This document shows, piece after piece, positions 1 through 8,817 of a stretch of 64,000 bases of DNA. The DNA lies in assembly GCF_006088715.1 (NCBI RefSeq), contig NZ_CP030772.1, positions 868,001-932,000 of the forward strand, given 5' to 3'. A program made the translations under genes and the position numbers. The notes beneath the pieces are model-generated. The model had not been told where the DNA came from. It made no database searches and worked only from the letters and a program-made list of their open reading frames with translations. The DNA comes from Streptomyces sp. YIM 121038. Lineage in GTDB: Bacteria > Actinomycetota > Actinomycetes > Streptomycetales > Streptomycetaceae. How positions within the stretch are numbered: position 1 is the stretch's first letter; the number at the start of each line of letters is the position of its first letter.

Positions 1-652
1 GCACCGGCTGAGCTGGGGCTTTGGTGAAGTCGCTTGTCTGCCCAATGCCGCGGGTGGCTCCACGAGCCGTACCCAAGATCCGCTGGACGGCCGCTACGGA
101 GCGCAAGGAACGACCGAAAGGATCACGCACCGATCCGGAATCCGTAGCTCTGCCCTGGCAAGGCGGTCGGTGCCCCCCACATTCGGCCAGGTACCTCACA
201 TACGCGCGGAGGTTAAGCATCTCCAACGCCACAATCCCGTCGGCACCGAGAGTACTCAACCGGCCGAGCACCTCGACTCGGGCAGGCATCCATGTCATGC
301 CGCCCTCGGAGTACGGTCTCCAGCCGCTCCCACCGCAGCCCTCAGAGACAGCCATCTCCCCATCGCTGCCCAGAAGCCATTCCGCCGCTGTCCGCAGCGA
401 CGGGCGGTCATTTCGCCAGACGCGCACACGATTAGCCGGATCTACTCGGTTGTTTTGCGGCGTATATGGCGAGAGTCGACGAAGCTCGTCGGCGGCAGGC
501 AGTTCCGCCGTGCTGATCGCAGCCTGGGGGGAAGCTGACGATGCTCGCTCTAGGTGGCTTGCTGTCCTCGTGTGGAGGCTGGCGCTCGCATGCTCTCCTG
601 GAGACGACGCTGCAGCCCGAACCGTCACTTCGGTGCCAGCCGCTGACCTCAT
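1..652 (-). CDS. Hypothetical protein, 3' end beyond left edge
   Basis: A leftward reading frame runs without a stop from an ATG at 652 (another at 355) to the window edge, about 217 codons. The frame upstream is closed by a TAG at 971-973. The sequence looks protein-like in its second half (for example VWRNDRPSLRTAAEWLLG), but I do not recognise a family. A long rightward frame overlaps it and has a more arginine- and serine-rich, shadow-like composition, so I prefer the leftward one. No good ribosome binding site is visible. Confidence 0.35.
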   Translation of the reverse strand, partial: MRSAAGTEVTVRAAASSPGEHASASLHTRTASHLERASSASPQAAISTAELPAADELRRLSPYTPQNNRVDPANRVRVWRNDRPSLRTAAEWLLGSDGEMAVSEGCGGSGWRPYSEGGMTWMPARVEVLGRLSTLGADGIVALEMLNLRAYVRYLAECGGHRPPCQGRATDSGSVRDPFGRSLRSVAAVQRILGTARGATRGIGQTSDFTKAPAQPV

Positions 653-1270
653 GGATGGAGCGGCCTTGAGAACTGGCGCTTGCGGTACCGGACCGCTTCC
701 CTGCAGCACCGAGCACCGCGCGAATTGGGCCGACCGCGACCAGGAGATCCGCAGGCGCCAGGGCAAGATCCTCCGATTGGTGTGCGGCTGGATCATCTTC
801 GTATATCCCGCTCCCGGGCACGGCCCGGATACTCCGTGCCGCCGCGGCACCAAGCGGCCGACTGCCGCCCCCCTCTCGGCGGTTGTGAGGACGATCGCCG
901 ACAAGAAGGCCAGGCGCTCCAACACCCACCTCCGGGCCTTCTCGAGGATTTGTTGGATTCTCACGAGCTGCTACTCCGAATCTCGGTTCGTGCTGAGCTC
1001 ACTACGCTGTTTGCGCAGCTGCTTGCCGTCCGCCTTGCGCGGGAGCGAAGCGTTCTTCTTGCATCTGGTGCACTGCTGCTGACTCCATGAGGAGATGATT
1101 CGACAGCGGCTTCGGAACCGATATTTACATACCATCACGGTGAAATCTCGACGAAGGGATAGGTAAATGCCTGCAAAGGAAGCATCAGTGCGCAGGGGGA
1201 GTGAGGAAATGCCTGAACTGCACTCGTAGAAAACCGATGCCGAGTCGATGACCCAGCTCAGGAGTCCGAT
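653..1270. other. No recognisable gene
   Basis: Open frames exist on both strands but none has a convincing start, composition or family resemblance. The stretch just left of 1271 probably belongs to the decayed IS5-type element that follows. Confidence 0.4.
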
Positions 1271-1630
1271 TCACAGGGGTGCCAGCCCCCTTCTTTCTGC
1301 GGCAGGCGCCAAGCATGCATGTCGTGCCGCGATCCGGGAACTGGCCCCGAGGCCGCGAGAGACCGTCAGCAGAGCCCCGACAAGGGAGCGGCGCCCTTGC
1401 GGCTGGAGCTGATGCCGTGGTGCTTGCTGGAGATCAGCGCCCTGCCCTGGCTGGCCCAGGCTCAGGTGAGTATCAGGGTGCCGTCGGCCCGGACGACGCG
1501 GCCAGCGGACGGCTTCAGCCGGGTCGGGGATAAGCGCGGCCAGGATCCGCTCCACCGTCGGCAGCAGTGCTGTCCACTGTCTGGAGGCGGTGACCTGGCT
1601 GATGCCGGGAGTCATCCTGATCAACTCCAT
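1271..1630 (-). pseudogene. Decayed IS5-type transposase fragment
   Basis: The leftward frame begins with a helix-turn-helix-like stretch (MTPGISQVTASRQWTALLP, then LIPDPAEAVR) typical of the N-terminal part of IS5-group DDE transposases. After about residue 42 the family sequence continues only in another frame, which reads DGTLILT and then a QG...SSKHH-like segment expected around the first catalytic Asp. At least one frameshift is therefore present, and the rest of the gene is missing. Confidence 0.5.
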
Positions 1631-2122
1631 GAATAGGCCTCTGGCTCAGCCGCGTGCGGGCCAGTCCCCGGCCGCCTGGCAGTCCGAGAGGCCACTCAAA
1701 ACGTCTGGTCGACCTTTGGTGGCGCTTCGGTGATTCTGCCTTGGAGTGCTCGCCGAGGGCTCGTTGACTCAACGTGGGAGGGCATCTCGGCGGAAAGTTG
1801 ACCTCCAACAGTTGAGACGCTGTCCCAACCTGCGGAAGCAGTCCTGAATGGCTTTCGGGGCGCATGGCCCTTCAAGCGGCGGAACAGGATGATTGCCTAG
1901 AGGCAAGCGCCTAACTCCTGAGCGCATTCCAGGCAAATGCCAACAGGTTCGCTCTGCGTGCTCCTGAGAACGGTATAAGTATGAGAGTAAGACAGTCGCG
2001 CACAGGCTGGGGAAACTCCCCGACTCCGAAACCTGGAAAATATTTCAGTATTCCAGGCGGAGTGCGCGACTCCCCCCCCCTTTCCCTGTGCGAAAGGGAA
2101 GAGGATAGGAGTAACCGTCGTC
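1631..2122. other. Intergenic region upstream of the beta-propeller gene
   Basis: No gene is supported here. The region contains the inverted repeat at 2032-2057 and, close to 2107-2111, an AGGAG that fits the GTG start at 2123. Confidence 0.4.
2032..2057. promoter_or_regulatory. Inverted repeat upstream of the beta-propeller gene
   Basis: CCTGGAA and TTCCAGG form perfect 7-bp arms around a 12-nt AT-rich centre, about 65 bp before the GTG at 2123. The AT-rich centre stands out from the surrounding GC-rich DNA. It could be an operator or promoter-proximal hairpin; no regulator gene is nearby. Confidence 0.35.
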
Positions 2123-3658
2123 GTGGCAAGACATGGTTCTATGCGGTCCACCCAGGTGTGGACGCGCCCAGTGGCCCTGATTGGGGCCTTCGTCCTATTC
2201 ACCGCTACCATCGCAGGAGCCGGCATGGCTACCGCCTACTGGCTATTGGCTCCTCAGTCACGACAAAGTGTTGCAGCCGGACCACCGCCAGCTGATACGG
2301 TCCGCCAGCCAACCCGGACTGCCTCACGTCCACGCTCCGTCGGCGTCCCATCAGCTGAGGATTGGCCGATGTACCGACGAGGCCCTGACCAATCCGGCCA
2401 CCATCCCCGCCTGACTGCGGTGGACCACACCACGGTGGGCAAGCTCGTGCAACGTTGGCGCACACGGATTCCCGGAACCACATCCCCTGCCGTGGCCGCC
2501 GGAGGTGCTATCTACGTAGGTGCCAAGGACCGCCATCTTTACGCACTGGACGCCGTCAGCGGCGCCATCAGATGGCGCTACGCCGCCAGCGGCACCGTCG
2601 TGTCTGCGCCTTCACTGGTTGAGAACCGAGTGGTCTTCACCGCCAGCGACGGCACCCTCACCGCGCTGGAGACTAGGCGGGGACATCGCATGTGGACCTA
2701 CGCCGCTGGCTACGGCGCCTCGGCGCCAACGATCACGACACCCGGACCGGGCAAGGCACGCCCATGGATCTACGTCGGATCCAATAGGGGGACAGTGGAT
2801 GCACTTGACCTCGACGGGCGTCTTAAGTGGTCGTACCGTACCGGCGGACCGGTGGCGTCCTCCCCGGCTGTGGTGAGCGGTACCGTCTACGTCGGTTCCG
2901 CAGACAAGAAGGTTCACGCCCTGGACGCCACCACCGGAGCCCGGCGCTGGCAGGCGCCAACCGCAGGTAACGTAACAGCAACTCCGGCTATCCACCACGG
3001 CACTGTTTACGTGGGATCAACGGACTCCATGATGTACGCCTTGAACGCGCGTAGTGGACGTCCTTTGTGGACGCACCGAACGTATGGGCCGCTGCGTTCC
3101 GCCGGGGCCGTCGCCCCTGGACGAGGCCGGACGGCTGGCACCGTCTACATCGGCTCCGACGACGGAAACCTCTATGCCTTCGACGCCAGCAGAGGTAGCA
3201 CTCGGTGGAAGACTGCCCTCAAACCCGCTACCGCTCCTGCTCACGCCAACGGACTGCTCTTCGTCGGCACTGCATCATCTACCGTCGTCCTAGATGCCCG
3301 TAGTGGCCATCGCCTTTGGGCTAGCCCTACAACCGGAGCCGCTAACACGGCGCCCATCCTCGCTCGAGGACACCTCATCGTCAGTGCCGTCGACGGTCAC
3401 CTCTACGCCTTCGCGCTGCCTGGTCACCCAACAGGCCCACCCCCGCCTCTTTCGGGGCCCGAGACACCCAGCACCCCTGTCCCTCCGACAGCAACTCCTG
3501 CACCAAGCTCACCCCGACGACCTCCGGCCGCTATCTCGAAGCCCATGGACGTGATGTCACCACCACTTGGTAGCCCTCCCGGTCAGAGGAACCCGGCTGC
3601 GTGCCCTCTTCCCCCCACACCCGCTCCACAAGGCCAACGAACAAGCCCTACCTCGTAA
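2123..3658 (+). CDS. Membrane-anchored PQQ-type beta-propeller repeat protein
   Basis: The 511-residue protein has an N-terminal membrane segment (about residues 17-43, ALIGAFVLFTATIAGAGMA) followed by a Pro/Thr/Arg-rich linker. From about residue 80 to 430 it carries repeated PQQ-enzyme-like blades with motifs such as GAIYVGAKDRHLYALDA and TVYVGSADKKVHALDA. The C-terminal 80 residues are Pro/Ser rich. Such proteins usually act outside the membrane as binding or scaffold modules; no catalytic residues of PQQ dehydrogenases were seen. The GTG start has AGGAG 11 bases upstream; an ATG at 2141 is an alternative. It stands alone among IS remnants, so its partner is unknown. Confidence 0.85.
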   Translation: MARHGSMRSTQVWTRPVALIGAFVLFTATIAGAGMATAYWLLAPQSRQSVAAGPPPADTVRQPTRTASRPRSVGVPSAEDWPMYRRGPDQSGHHPRLTAVDHTTVGKLVQRWRTRIPGTTSPAVAAGGAIYVGAKDRHLYALDAVSGAIRWRYAASGTVVSAPSLVENRVVFTASDGTLTALETRRGHRMWTYAAGYGASAPTITTPGPGKARPWIYVGSNRGTVDALDLDGRLKWSYRTGGPVASSPAVVSGTVYVGSADKKVHALDATTGARRWQAPTAGNVTATPAIHHGTVYVGSTDSMMYALNARSGRPLWTHRTYGPLRSAGAVAPGRGRTAGTVYIGSDDGNLYAFDASRGSTRWKTALKPATAPAHANGLLFVGTASSTVVLDARSGHRLWASPTTGAANTAPILARGHLIVSAVDGHLYAFALPGHPTGPPPPLSGPETPSTPVPPTATPAPSSPRRPPAAISKPMDVMSPPLGSPPGQRNPAACPLPPTPAPQGQRTSPTS

Positions 3659-3772
3659 GCTTGTCCTTGACGTTAGAGCGTGCGCGGATAGGCGGAGTGG
3701 GAGGGCCTGGGTATGCAGGCACGGGTCTGCGCGATCATGTGAGTTCCTACGCTCCGTGATCGTGGAGCCTCC

Positions 3773-3953
3773 GTGCCTGCGCTCCCATCATGGCTCACCG
3801 GCCCGCTGTGGAGCCAGTTCGAGGAACTGCTTCCCATGCAAGGTGAGTTCAACCCGAATCACCCGCTGGGCTGTCATCGCCGGCGCACTGGTGACCGCAC
3901 GGTCTTCGACCGGCTGGTGCAGGTGCTGGTGTTCGGCTGCGGTTACCGGAAAT
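3773..3953 (+). pseudogene. N-terminal fragment of IS5-family transposase
   Basis: A GTG start is followed by LPSWLTGPLWSQFEELLP and FDRLVQVLVFGCGY, the normal N-terminus of an IS5-type transposase. The reading frame runs straight into the inverted repeat that starts at 3954 and stops there, so only about 60 residues remain. Confidence 0.65.
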
Positions 3954-4039
3954 TGAGCGTTTTCCAACCTTACGCTGATGCCTGGTGAAGGCCGTCCTCA
4001 TCCTTCACCAGGCATCAGCGTAAGGTTGGAAAACGCTCA
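3954..4039. repeat. Perfect long inverted repeat (38-bp arms, 10-bp loop)
   Basis: Positions 3954-3991 and 4002-4039 are exact reverse complements, separated by CCGTCCTCAT. The repeat cuts off the IS5 transposase fragment to its left. It may be two IS ends brought head to head, or a strong hairpin. I could not assign it to a named IS terminus. Confidence 0.8.
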
Positions 4040-4290
4040 GTGCGCGTGCGTCAGATCAGGACGCTGTCGCTTGTCCCGGCCGAGCCTCCTCGGGATGAGG
4101 CGCTGGAGACGGCGCCGAGGTAGAAGCTGCGGAAGGCTCGGCGCGAGCGGCCGTGTCCCGGCAGCGCAGGTCCGCGCCGGCGGGAGCTACCACTGCTGGC
4201 GAAGGTGGGCGGCGATCGGGTCGGGGTCAAGGTGGGCGATGCCGCGCCGGATTGGCTGTCGGGCCTTGACCCTGCGTCCTGGACACGGGC

Positions 4291-4608
4291 TTATGCGGCT
4301 TCGGGCAGCGTAGTTGATGTTGTTGCGGAGGCTGTCTCGTAGGCGATGGGGCTGCGGTGTCCGAGGCGGGAGTGTCGCCGTCGGGTGTTGTATCGGTGGA
4401 GCCAGCGGAACGTGTCGAGACGGGCCTCGCGCTCGCTTGACCAGCCCTTTCGCCCCTTCAATGTCTCCCTTTTAAAGCTGGCGTTGAAGCTCTCCGCGGC
4501 GGCGTTGTCCGCCGGGCTGCCCACGGCGCTCATGCTCTGGAGCACGCCCGCGCGGTGGCAGGCGTCGGTGAACGCCCTACTCGTGTATAGGGCCCCGTGA
4601 TCCGTGAC
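4291..4608 (-). pseudogene. C-terminal fragment of IS3-family OrfB
   Basis: The leftward frame shows the end of an IS3 integrase-type transposase: DHGALYTSRAFTDACHRAG, then DNAAAESFNASFKRE with the catalytic Glu, then YNTRRRHSRLGHRSPIAYE. The N-terminal two thirds are missing because the IS110 element next to it interrupts the frame near 4610. Confidence 0.75.
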
Positions 4609-4622
4609 GCTCCTATAGATCG

Positions 4623-5690
4623 TCAAGTCGTGGGGCAGAGCTGTTCGGAGGTGATCTGTGGGTGTGGAAGCAGGCGGTAGATCTCGCGGGCGGCGAAGCG
4701 TTTCAGGCACCGGATGATCTCCATCTTGGACATGCCTTCGGCGGTGCGCCGGGAGACGTATTGCTGGGTGCGCGGGTCGTACTTCATACGGACCAGGACG
4801 ATGGTGTGCAGGGCCTTGTTGGCCTGGCGGTCTCCGCCGCGATTGAGTCGGTGACGGTGGGTGCGGCCGGAGGACGCGGAGATGGGCGAGGCCGCGCAGA
4901 GGTGCGCGAAGGACGCTTCGGAACGGAGGTGTTCGGGGTTGTCGCCCGCGGTCTCCAGAAGCTGGCCGGCGGTCTCGGGGCCGACGCCGGGCAGGGCGAC
5001 GAGCCTGGGGGCGGCCTGTGTCACGAGCGGTCCGGTCTCGGCCTCGGCGTCCCGGATCTCGTCGTCGAGTACCTGGTAGCGGCGGGCGAGCCTGTGCAAG
5101 GCGACCTTGACCGTGTAGGCCGGGTCATCGGGGCTGCCGGTGGGGCGGGAGCGGGCGAGGGTGTCGATCAGGGCCTTGGTGGGCAGGCCTCGGAGCTTGT
5201 CGCGGACCTCGCTGGTGGCGCTGACCATCAGGGTGCGGATCTGGTTGATGACCTGGGTGCGGGCCTTGACGGCGGAGTTGCGGACCACGCGCAGGGCGCG
5301 GATGGCTTCCACGATCCGGTCGCGGGTCTTGGGGGTTCCGGTGGCACGGCCGGACAAGACGGCGGTGGCGGCGGCGTAGGCGTCGACGGGGTCGGACTTG
5401 CCGTTGGCGCGTCGAGCCTTGCGGTCGGGGCGGTCGGCTTCGATGACGGTGAGACCGTTCCCGGGCAGGAAGCGGGCGAGCTCGGCGCCGTAGGAGCCGG
5501 TGCCTTCCATCCCCACGGCCAGGATCTCGCCGTGGGAGGCGAGCCATTCCAGCAGCTGCATGTAGCCGTCGTCGGTGGTCTCGAACTGCTCGGTGGCCAG
5601 GTGCCGGCCGACCGTGTCGATGACCGCGGCCTGGTGGAAGTCGGTGTGGGTGTCGATGCCGCTGATCACGGCTATCTCGTGTACTGCCAT
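4623..5690 (-). CDS. IS110-family transposase (copy 1)
   Basis: This 355-residue protein has the RuvC-like DEDD domain of IS110 enzymes: GIDTHTDFH with the first Asp, VGMEGTGSYG with Glu, and SDPVDAYAAA with two Asp. A C-terminal Tnp domain follows, with LPGVGPETA and the serine-containing ISASSGRTHRHRLNRGG. The length is slightly short for the family but no gap is visible. The element sits in an IS3 fragment on its 3' side. Its 5' noncoding region, where IS110 elements encode a bridge RNA, is broken by an IS630 copy at 5792. Confidence 0.9.
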   Translation of the reverse strand: MAVHEIAVISGIDTHTDFHQAAVIDTVGRHLATEQFETTDDGYMQLLEWLASHGEILAVGMEGTGSYGAELARFLPGNGLTVIEADRPDRKARRANGKSDPVDAYAAATAVLSGRATGTPKTRDRIVEAIRALRVVRNSAVKARTQVINQIRTLMVSATSEVRDKLRGLPTKALIDTLARSRPTGSPDDPAYTVKVALHRLARRYQVLDDEIRDAEAETGPLVTQAAPRLVALPGVGPETAGQLLETAGDNPEHLRSEASFAHLCAASPISASSGRTHRHRLNRGGDRQANKALHTIVLVRMKYDPRTQQYVSRRTAEGMSKMEIIRCLKRFAAREIYRLLPHPQITSEQLCPTT

Positions 5691-5791
5691 GCTGGTGGTG
5701 CTGTCCTTCCGAAACGCGCTCTGGGGGATGGCACGGGCCGGTCGGGCAGACGGACAGCACAGTGATGGGACCTCTGGTCAGGCTCCTATTA

Positions 5792-6947
5792 CTGATCTCT
5801 TCGGGGTGTTGTCGGGTGGTGACGTTCCTTGATCCCTGCGGTAAGCCGGGACTATGCGGTATGCGCAGGGTGGAGGGCTGACTCCGGAGCGGCAGCGGTT
5901 CCGTGAAGGGATCCGGTTTGAGGCCGGTCAGCGGTTCGAGCGGGGTGAGAAGACCGCGGCGATCGCGAGGGAATTGCGGGTGAGTGAGCGGTCGGTGGAA
6001 CGCTGGCGGCATGCGTGGCGGCACGGCGGCATGGGAGGTCTTGCCTCATCGGGGGCGGCGAAGCTGCCCAAGGTGTCCGATGGCCAGTTCGCCGCCCTGG
6101 AGGCTGAGCTGGCGCGGGGGCCGGCCGCACACGGCTGGGAGGACCAGCGGTGGACGCTCCAGCGGGTCAGAGAACTGATCGCCCGCACCTTCGGTGTCGT
6201 GTGCTCGTCGGCGGCCGTGTGGCGGCTCATGCATCGGCACGGCTGGTCCTGGCAGTGCCCGGCACGTCGTGCCCTGGAACGAGACGAGCGCGCGGTCGAG
6301 CTGTGGAAGAAGGAGGTGTGGCCGCAGGTGGAACTATAGCGGCGACGCTCGGGGCCTACCTCGTGTTTGAGGACGAGGCCGGATTTGCAATGACGCCGTC
6401 CATCGCCCGCACCTGGGCCCGACGTGGCCACACGCCCGTGGTGCAGGTCCGGGGCCGGTCCTGGCGCCGCTACTCGATCGCCGCAATGTGCTGCTACAAG
6501 CCCGGCGAGACCTCAAGGCTGATCTTTCGGCCGAGGCGAAACCCGTCCCCCAATCGCTCCGGACGCAGGAGCTTCGACTGGTGCGACTACCGCGACCTGG
6601 CCGTGCGCGCGCACATCCAGCTCGGCGCCCCCATCGTGCTCGTCTGGGACAACTTGAGCACGCACAGAGCCGCCGCGCTACGCAAGTACGCCGATGCCCA
6701 TGACTGGCTCACTATTGTCCACCTTCCCTCCTACGCGCCGGAGTTGAACCCGGTCGAGGGAGTGTGGTCGCTCCTGCGCAGAGGACCGCTGGCCAGCGTC
6801 GCCTTCACCGACGACGACCACCTCGAACGTACCCTCCGCCGCGGACTACGGCACATCCAGCACCACCCCGAACTCATCGACGGATGCCTCGCCAGCACCG
6901 GACTCACCATCACCGACTACCACCCGACAACACCCCGAAGAGATCAG
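5792..6947 (+). mobile_element. IS630-family element, copy 1 (1156 bp)
   Basis: Perfect 29-bp terminal inverted repeats start CTGATCTCTTCGGGG at each end. TA dinucleotides flank both ends (5790-5791 and 6948-6949), the target duplication expected for IS630. A second copy with the same transposase frames lies inverted at 18281-19436. Confidence 0.93.
5854..6339 (+). CDS. IS630 transposase, N-terminal frame (copy 1)
   Basis: This frame encodes the helix-turn-helix and winged-helix DNA-binding part of an IS630 transposase (IARELRVSERSVERWRHAW; WTLQRVRELIARTFGV). It ends PQVEL-stop at 6339. The catalytic part continues in another frame, so a complete enzyme needs a ribosomal frameshift near 6330; otherwise the gene is broken. 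The second copy has the same arrangement. Confidence 0.85.
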   Translation: MRYAQGGGLTPERQRFREGIRFEAGQRFERGEKTAAIARELRVSERSVERWRHAWRHGGMGGLASSGAAKLPKVSDGQFAALEAELARGPAAHGWEDQRWTLQRVRELIARTFGVVCSSAAVWRLMHRHGWSWQCPARRALERDERAVELWKKEVWPQVEL

Positions 6948-6950
6948 TAA
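6330..6950 (+). CDS. IS630 transposase, catalytic frame (copy 1)
   Basis: This frame holds the DDE domain: LVFEDEAGFAMTP with the first Asp, IVLVWDNLSTHRA with the second, and LPSYAPELNPVEGVWS with the Glu. The frame is open well upstream of 6330, but family similarity starts there, just after the N-terminal frame ends. A programmed frameshift is known in some IS630-type elements, though I see no obvious slippery site here. Confidence 0.82.
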   Translation, partial: GTIAATLGAYLVFEDEAGFAMTPSIARTWARRGHTPVVQVRGRSWRRYSIAAMCCYKPGETSRLIFRPRRNPSPNRSGRRSFDWCDYRDLAVRAHIQLGAPIVLVWDNLSTHRAAALRKYADAHDWLTIVHLPSYAPELNPVEGVWSLLRRGPLASVAFTDDDHLERTLRRGLRHIQHHPELIDGCLASTGLTITDYHPTTPRRDQ

Positions 6951-7005
6951 TGACGGAGCCCCCTCACCCCCGAGTCCTTGCCGCCCGTCCGGTCGTTTGC
7001 CGGGT

Positions 7006-7302
7006 GTGGATGATTTCAGTCAACCGCTCCTGCTGACCGTCGGCGCCCTGCGCCGCCTCCTGGATGCACACGGTGTCGAGGACCGTGTGCCCATCGCGAT
7101 CCATGCCGACATCCTCGGCGGCACCTACACCGCCTCCCTGCGCTTCGAGTCCGCCACCCTCGTCGGCCAGACACCACCCCACCTGCTGTCCGACAGCGGT
7201 GGCCGGCCCCACGACCACGGACACATCACCCGTGTCATCCTCAACGCAGGCCCCGGCTACGGCCCCTCCCCGCACCCAAAGGCCCCCACGCCCAGGGACT
7301 GA
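7006..7302 (+). CDS. Small hypothetical protein
   Basis: A GTG start at 7006 (a TTG at 6997 is possible) opens a 98-residue frame with coding-like composition, including VGALRRLLDAHGVEDRVPIA and TRVILNAGPGYGPS. I do not recognise the family. It lies directly to the right of IS630 copy 1, and the DNA between may still belong to the interrupted IS110 element, so an upstream promoter could have been lost. Confidence 0.5.
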   Translation: MDDFSQPLLLTVGALRRLLDAHGVEDRVPIAIHADILGGTYTASLRFESATLVGQTPPHLLSDSGGRPHDHGHITRVILNAGPGYGPSPHPKAPTPRD

Positions 7303-8267
7303 CCCGGCTGGCACGGAGGCGCACCGCCCCTCCGGCGGCTGTCGGGGCCGGTCATGGCCGACGGCGTGGTTCTCCGGCGGCGTCCAGGAGGTTGCGCAGC
7401 ATCAGGGACGTGGTGTCAGCGTGTGCGGCGATCTCATGCAGGCACATCCCGGCTCGGCTGTTCTCGTGGGGCTGGTGTGATCAAGCTGCGTATGGAAGGC
7501 CTGCTTGGGCCCAGGCTTGGTGGACGGCCTGGATTCCGGCGTGGGCCGGCTGGTCGGGGGTGGCAGGGAGGAACCGGGCGGTAATGATCACGCAATGCCG
7601 CGAAGTCAAGGAAGACCCGCGGGTGCCAACTGGGGCCGGGCATACAGATGGGGACTCTGCTGTTCAGGCGATCGACCAAGATCTTCCCGAAGCAGAGACC
7701 CCGGGTGTCCAAGTATGTCATGGCCGGTGTCCCGGCTGCCGCAGACGTCCGTCTACGTGTGGACGCTCACGTAATTACGTGAGCGCCGACAGTCTGGGGC
7801 AAGATGGTCGCAGGACTCGACAGTGCGATGCCGTCTCCGTCGGAGAGGCCCTGCGCGATCTGCGCCGCCGCATCGACATCGCGCCCGTCGAGCAAATGTT
7901 CGACACCCTGCCATGATGCCCTGGCTCTCAGGGACGGGCGGGCATCCCTACAGGTCCCAGACGTCACCAGCGTCGCCCGCGATCTTCGTGATGCTCTTTG
8001 CCGAGCGTACGGCGTGGTGGGCCAGGGGTCAGCGATTCCCCCCGCCCCTCGATGTCGGTGTGCAGGGGTGTCCGGCGTTCGGCCTCGATACCGAACTCGC
8101 CTCCTGGCCAGATCATGAATCCGTAGGCCGTCGACACCCGCGGGCCCCTCCCGCGGCAACCGACCCCAAGACCCTCCAAGGCCCCCCGGCCAGCCCGGCG
8201 ACGTGCGACGTGGGTCCGTGTCCGTCAGGCTCGGGCATCTACGTCATGGGCACCTTGGTGACCGCCC
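7303..8267. other. Region of gene remnants
   Basis: No complete gene is supported. Around 7830-7917 a rightward frame ends with EALRDLRRRIDIAPVEQMF, which resembles the N-terminal part of an IS4-type transposase and then stops. Leftward frames at 7434-7721 and 7964-8179 have no recognisable family. The region looks like decayed insertion-sequence DNA. Confidence 0.35.
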
Positions 8268-8537
8268 TCACCCCGACGGAAACTCCGAGGGGGAAAACGG
8301 GTCGGGTTCGTCGTGCTCCTTCCACCAGCCGCTGTCCAGGCATACTCGGCCTTCCGGGTCCAGATCACCCACCTGGTAGTCACCGTAGCCAGTCGTTTCG
8401 CCGTTCGGCCCCGTGAACCAGCTCGTGTAGTAGTAGCGGCATCCCTCCCGGGCATGGGCGACGGAGGCGGTCCCCGCGACGGCGGCCAATGCGCAGGCCC
8501 CGGCGACCGCAAGGCGGCTCAGCGTCCTCAGCGTCAT
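8268..8537 (-). CDS. Small secreted protein
   Basis: The 89-residue product starts with a Sec signal peptide (MTLRTLSRLAVAGACALAAV, probable cleavage after AHA near residue 28). The mature part of about 60 residues is acidic and aromatic-rich with two Cys (REGCRYYYTSWF and GRVCLDSGWW), which could form a disulfide. The start has GAGGAGCTGACC directly before the ATG. It fits the small exported proteins common in Streptomyces; the function is unknown. Confidence 0.75.
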   Translation of the reverse strand: MTLRTLSRLAVAGACALAAVAGTASVAHAREGCRYYYTSWFTGPNGETTGYGDYQVGDLDPEGRVCLDSGWWKEHDEPDPFSPSEFPSG

Positions 8538-8817
8538 GGTCAGCTCCTCGGCTGTCTGATGAGCTCGTCCTTGATCAGGTACGGCGGGAGCAGCATGGCA
8601 AGAGGACGACGGCGAGCGGGCGACGTGGCCTGGCAGTCCGGGGAAACCACCACAACGGGTGAGTGACCTCTCCTGCTCCGGCCTCCTGGCGCCACTGGTA
8701 ACTCCGCAGGTGGCCAGGCAGGACGACTTTGCAGTGTGACGGGACTCCGTTGCTCAATTGCCTGCGGGTGGCGTCGGGGTGAGGGCATGATCGCTTCTGT
8801 GGTCGGGGGCCGGTCGT

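Noticed and set aside
21..1082. Long rightward open frame of 353 codons at the left edge
   Set aside because: Arg- and Ser-rich, shadow-like composition, no ribosome binding site or family match; the leftward frame through the same DNA looks more protein-like.
4662..5765. Long rightward frame opposite the IS110 transposase
   Set aside because: It is antisense to a clear DEDD transposase and consists of Gly/Val-rich low-complexity sequence typical of mirror frames.
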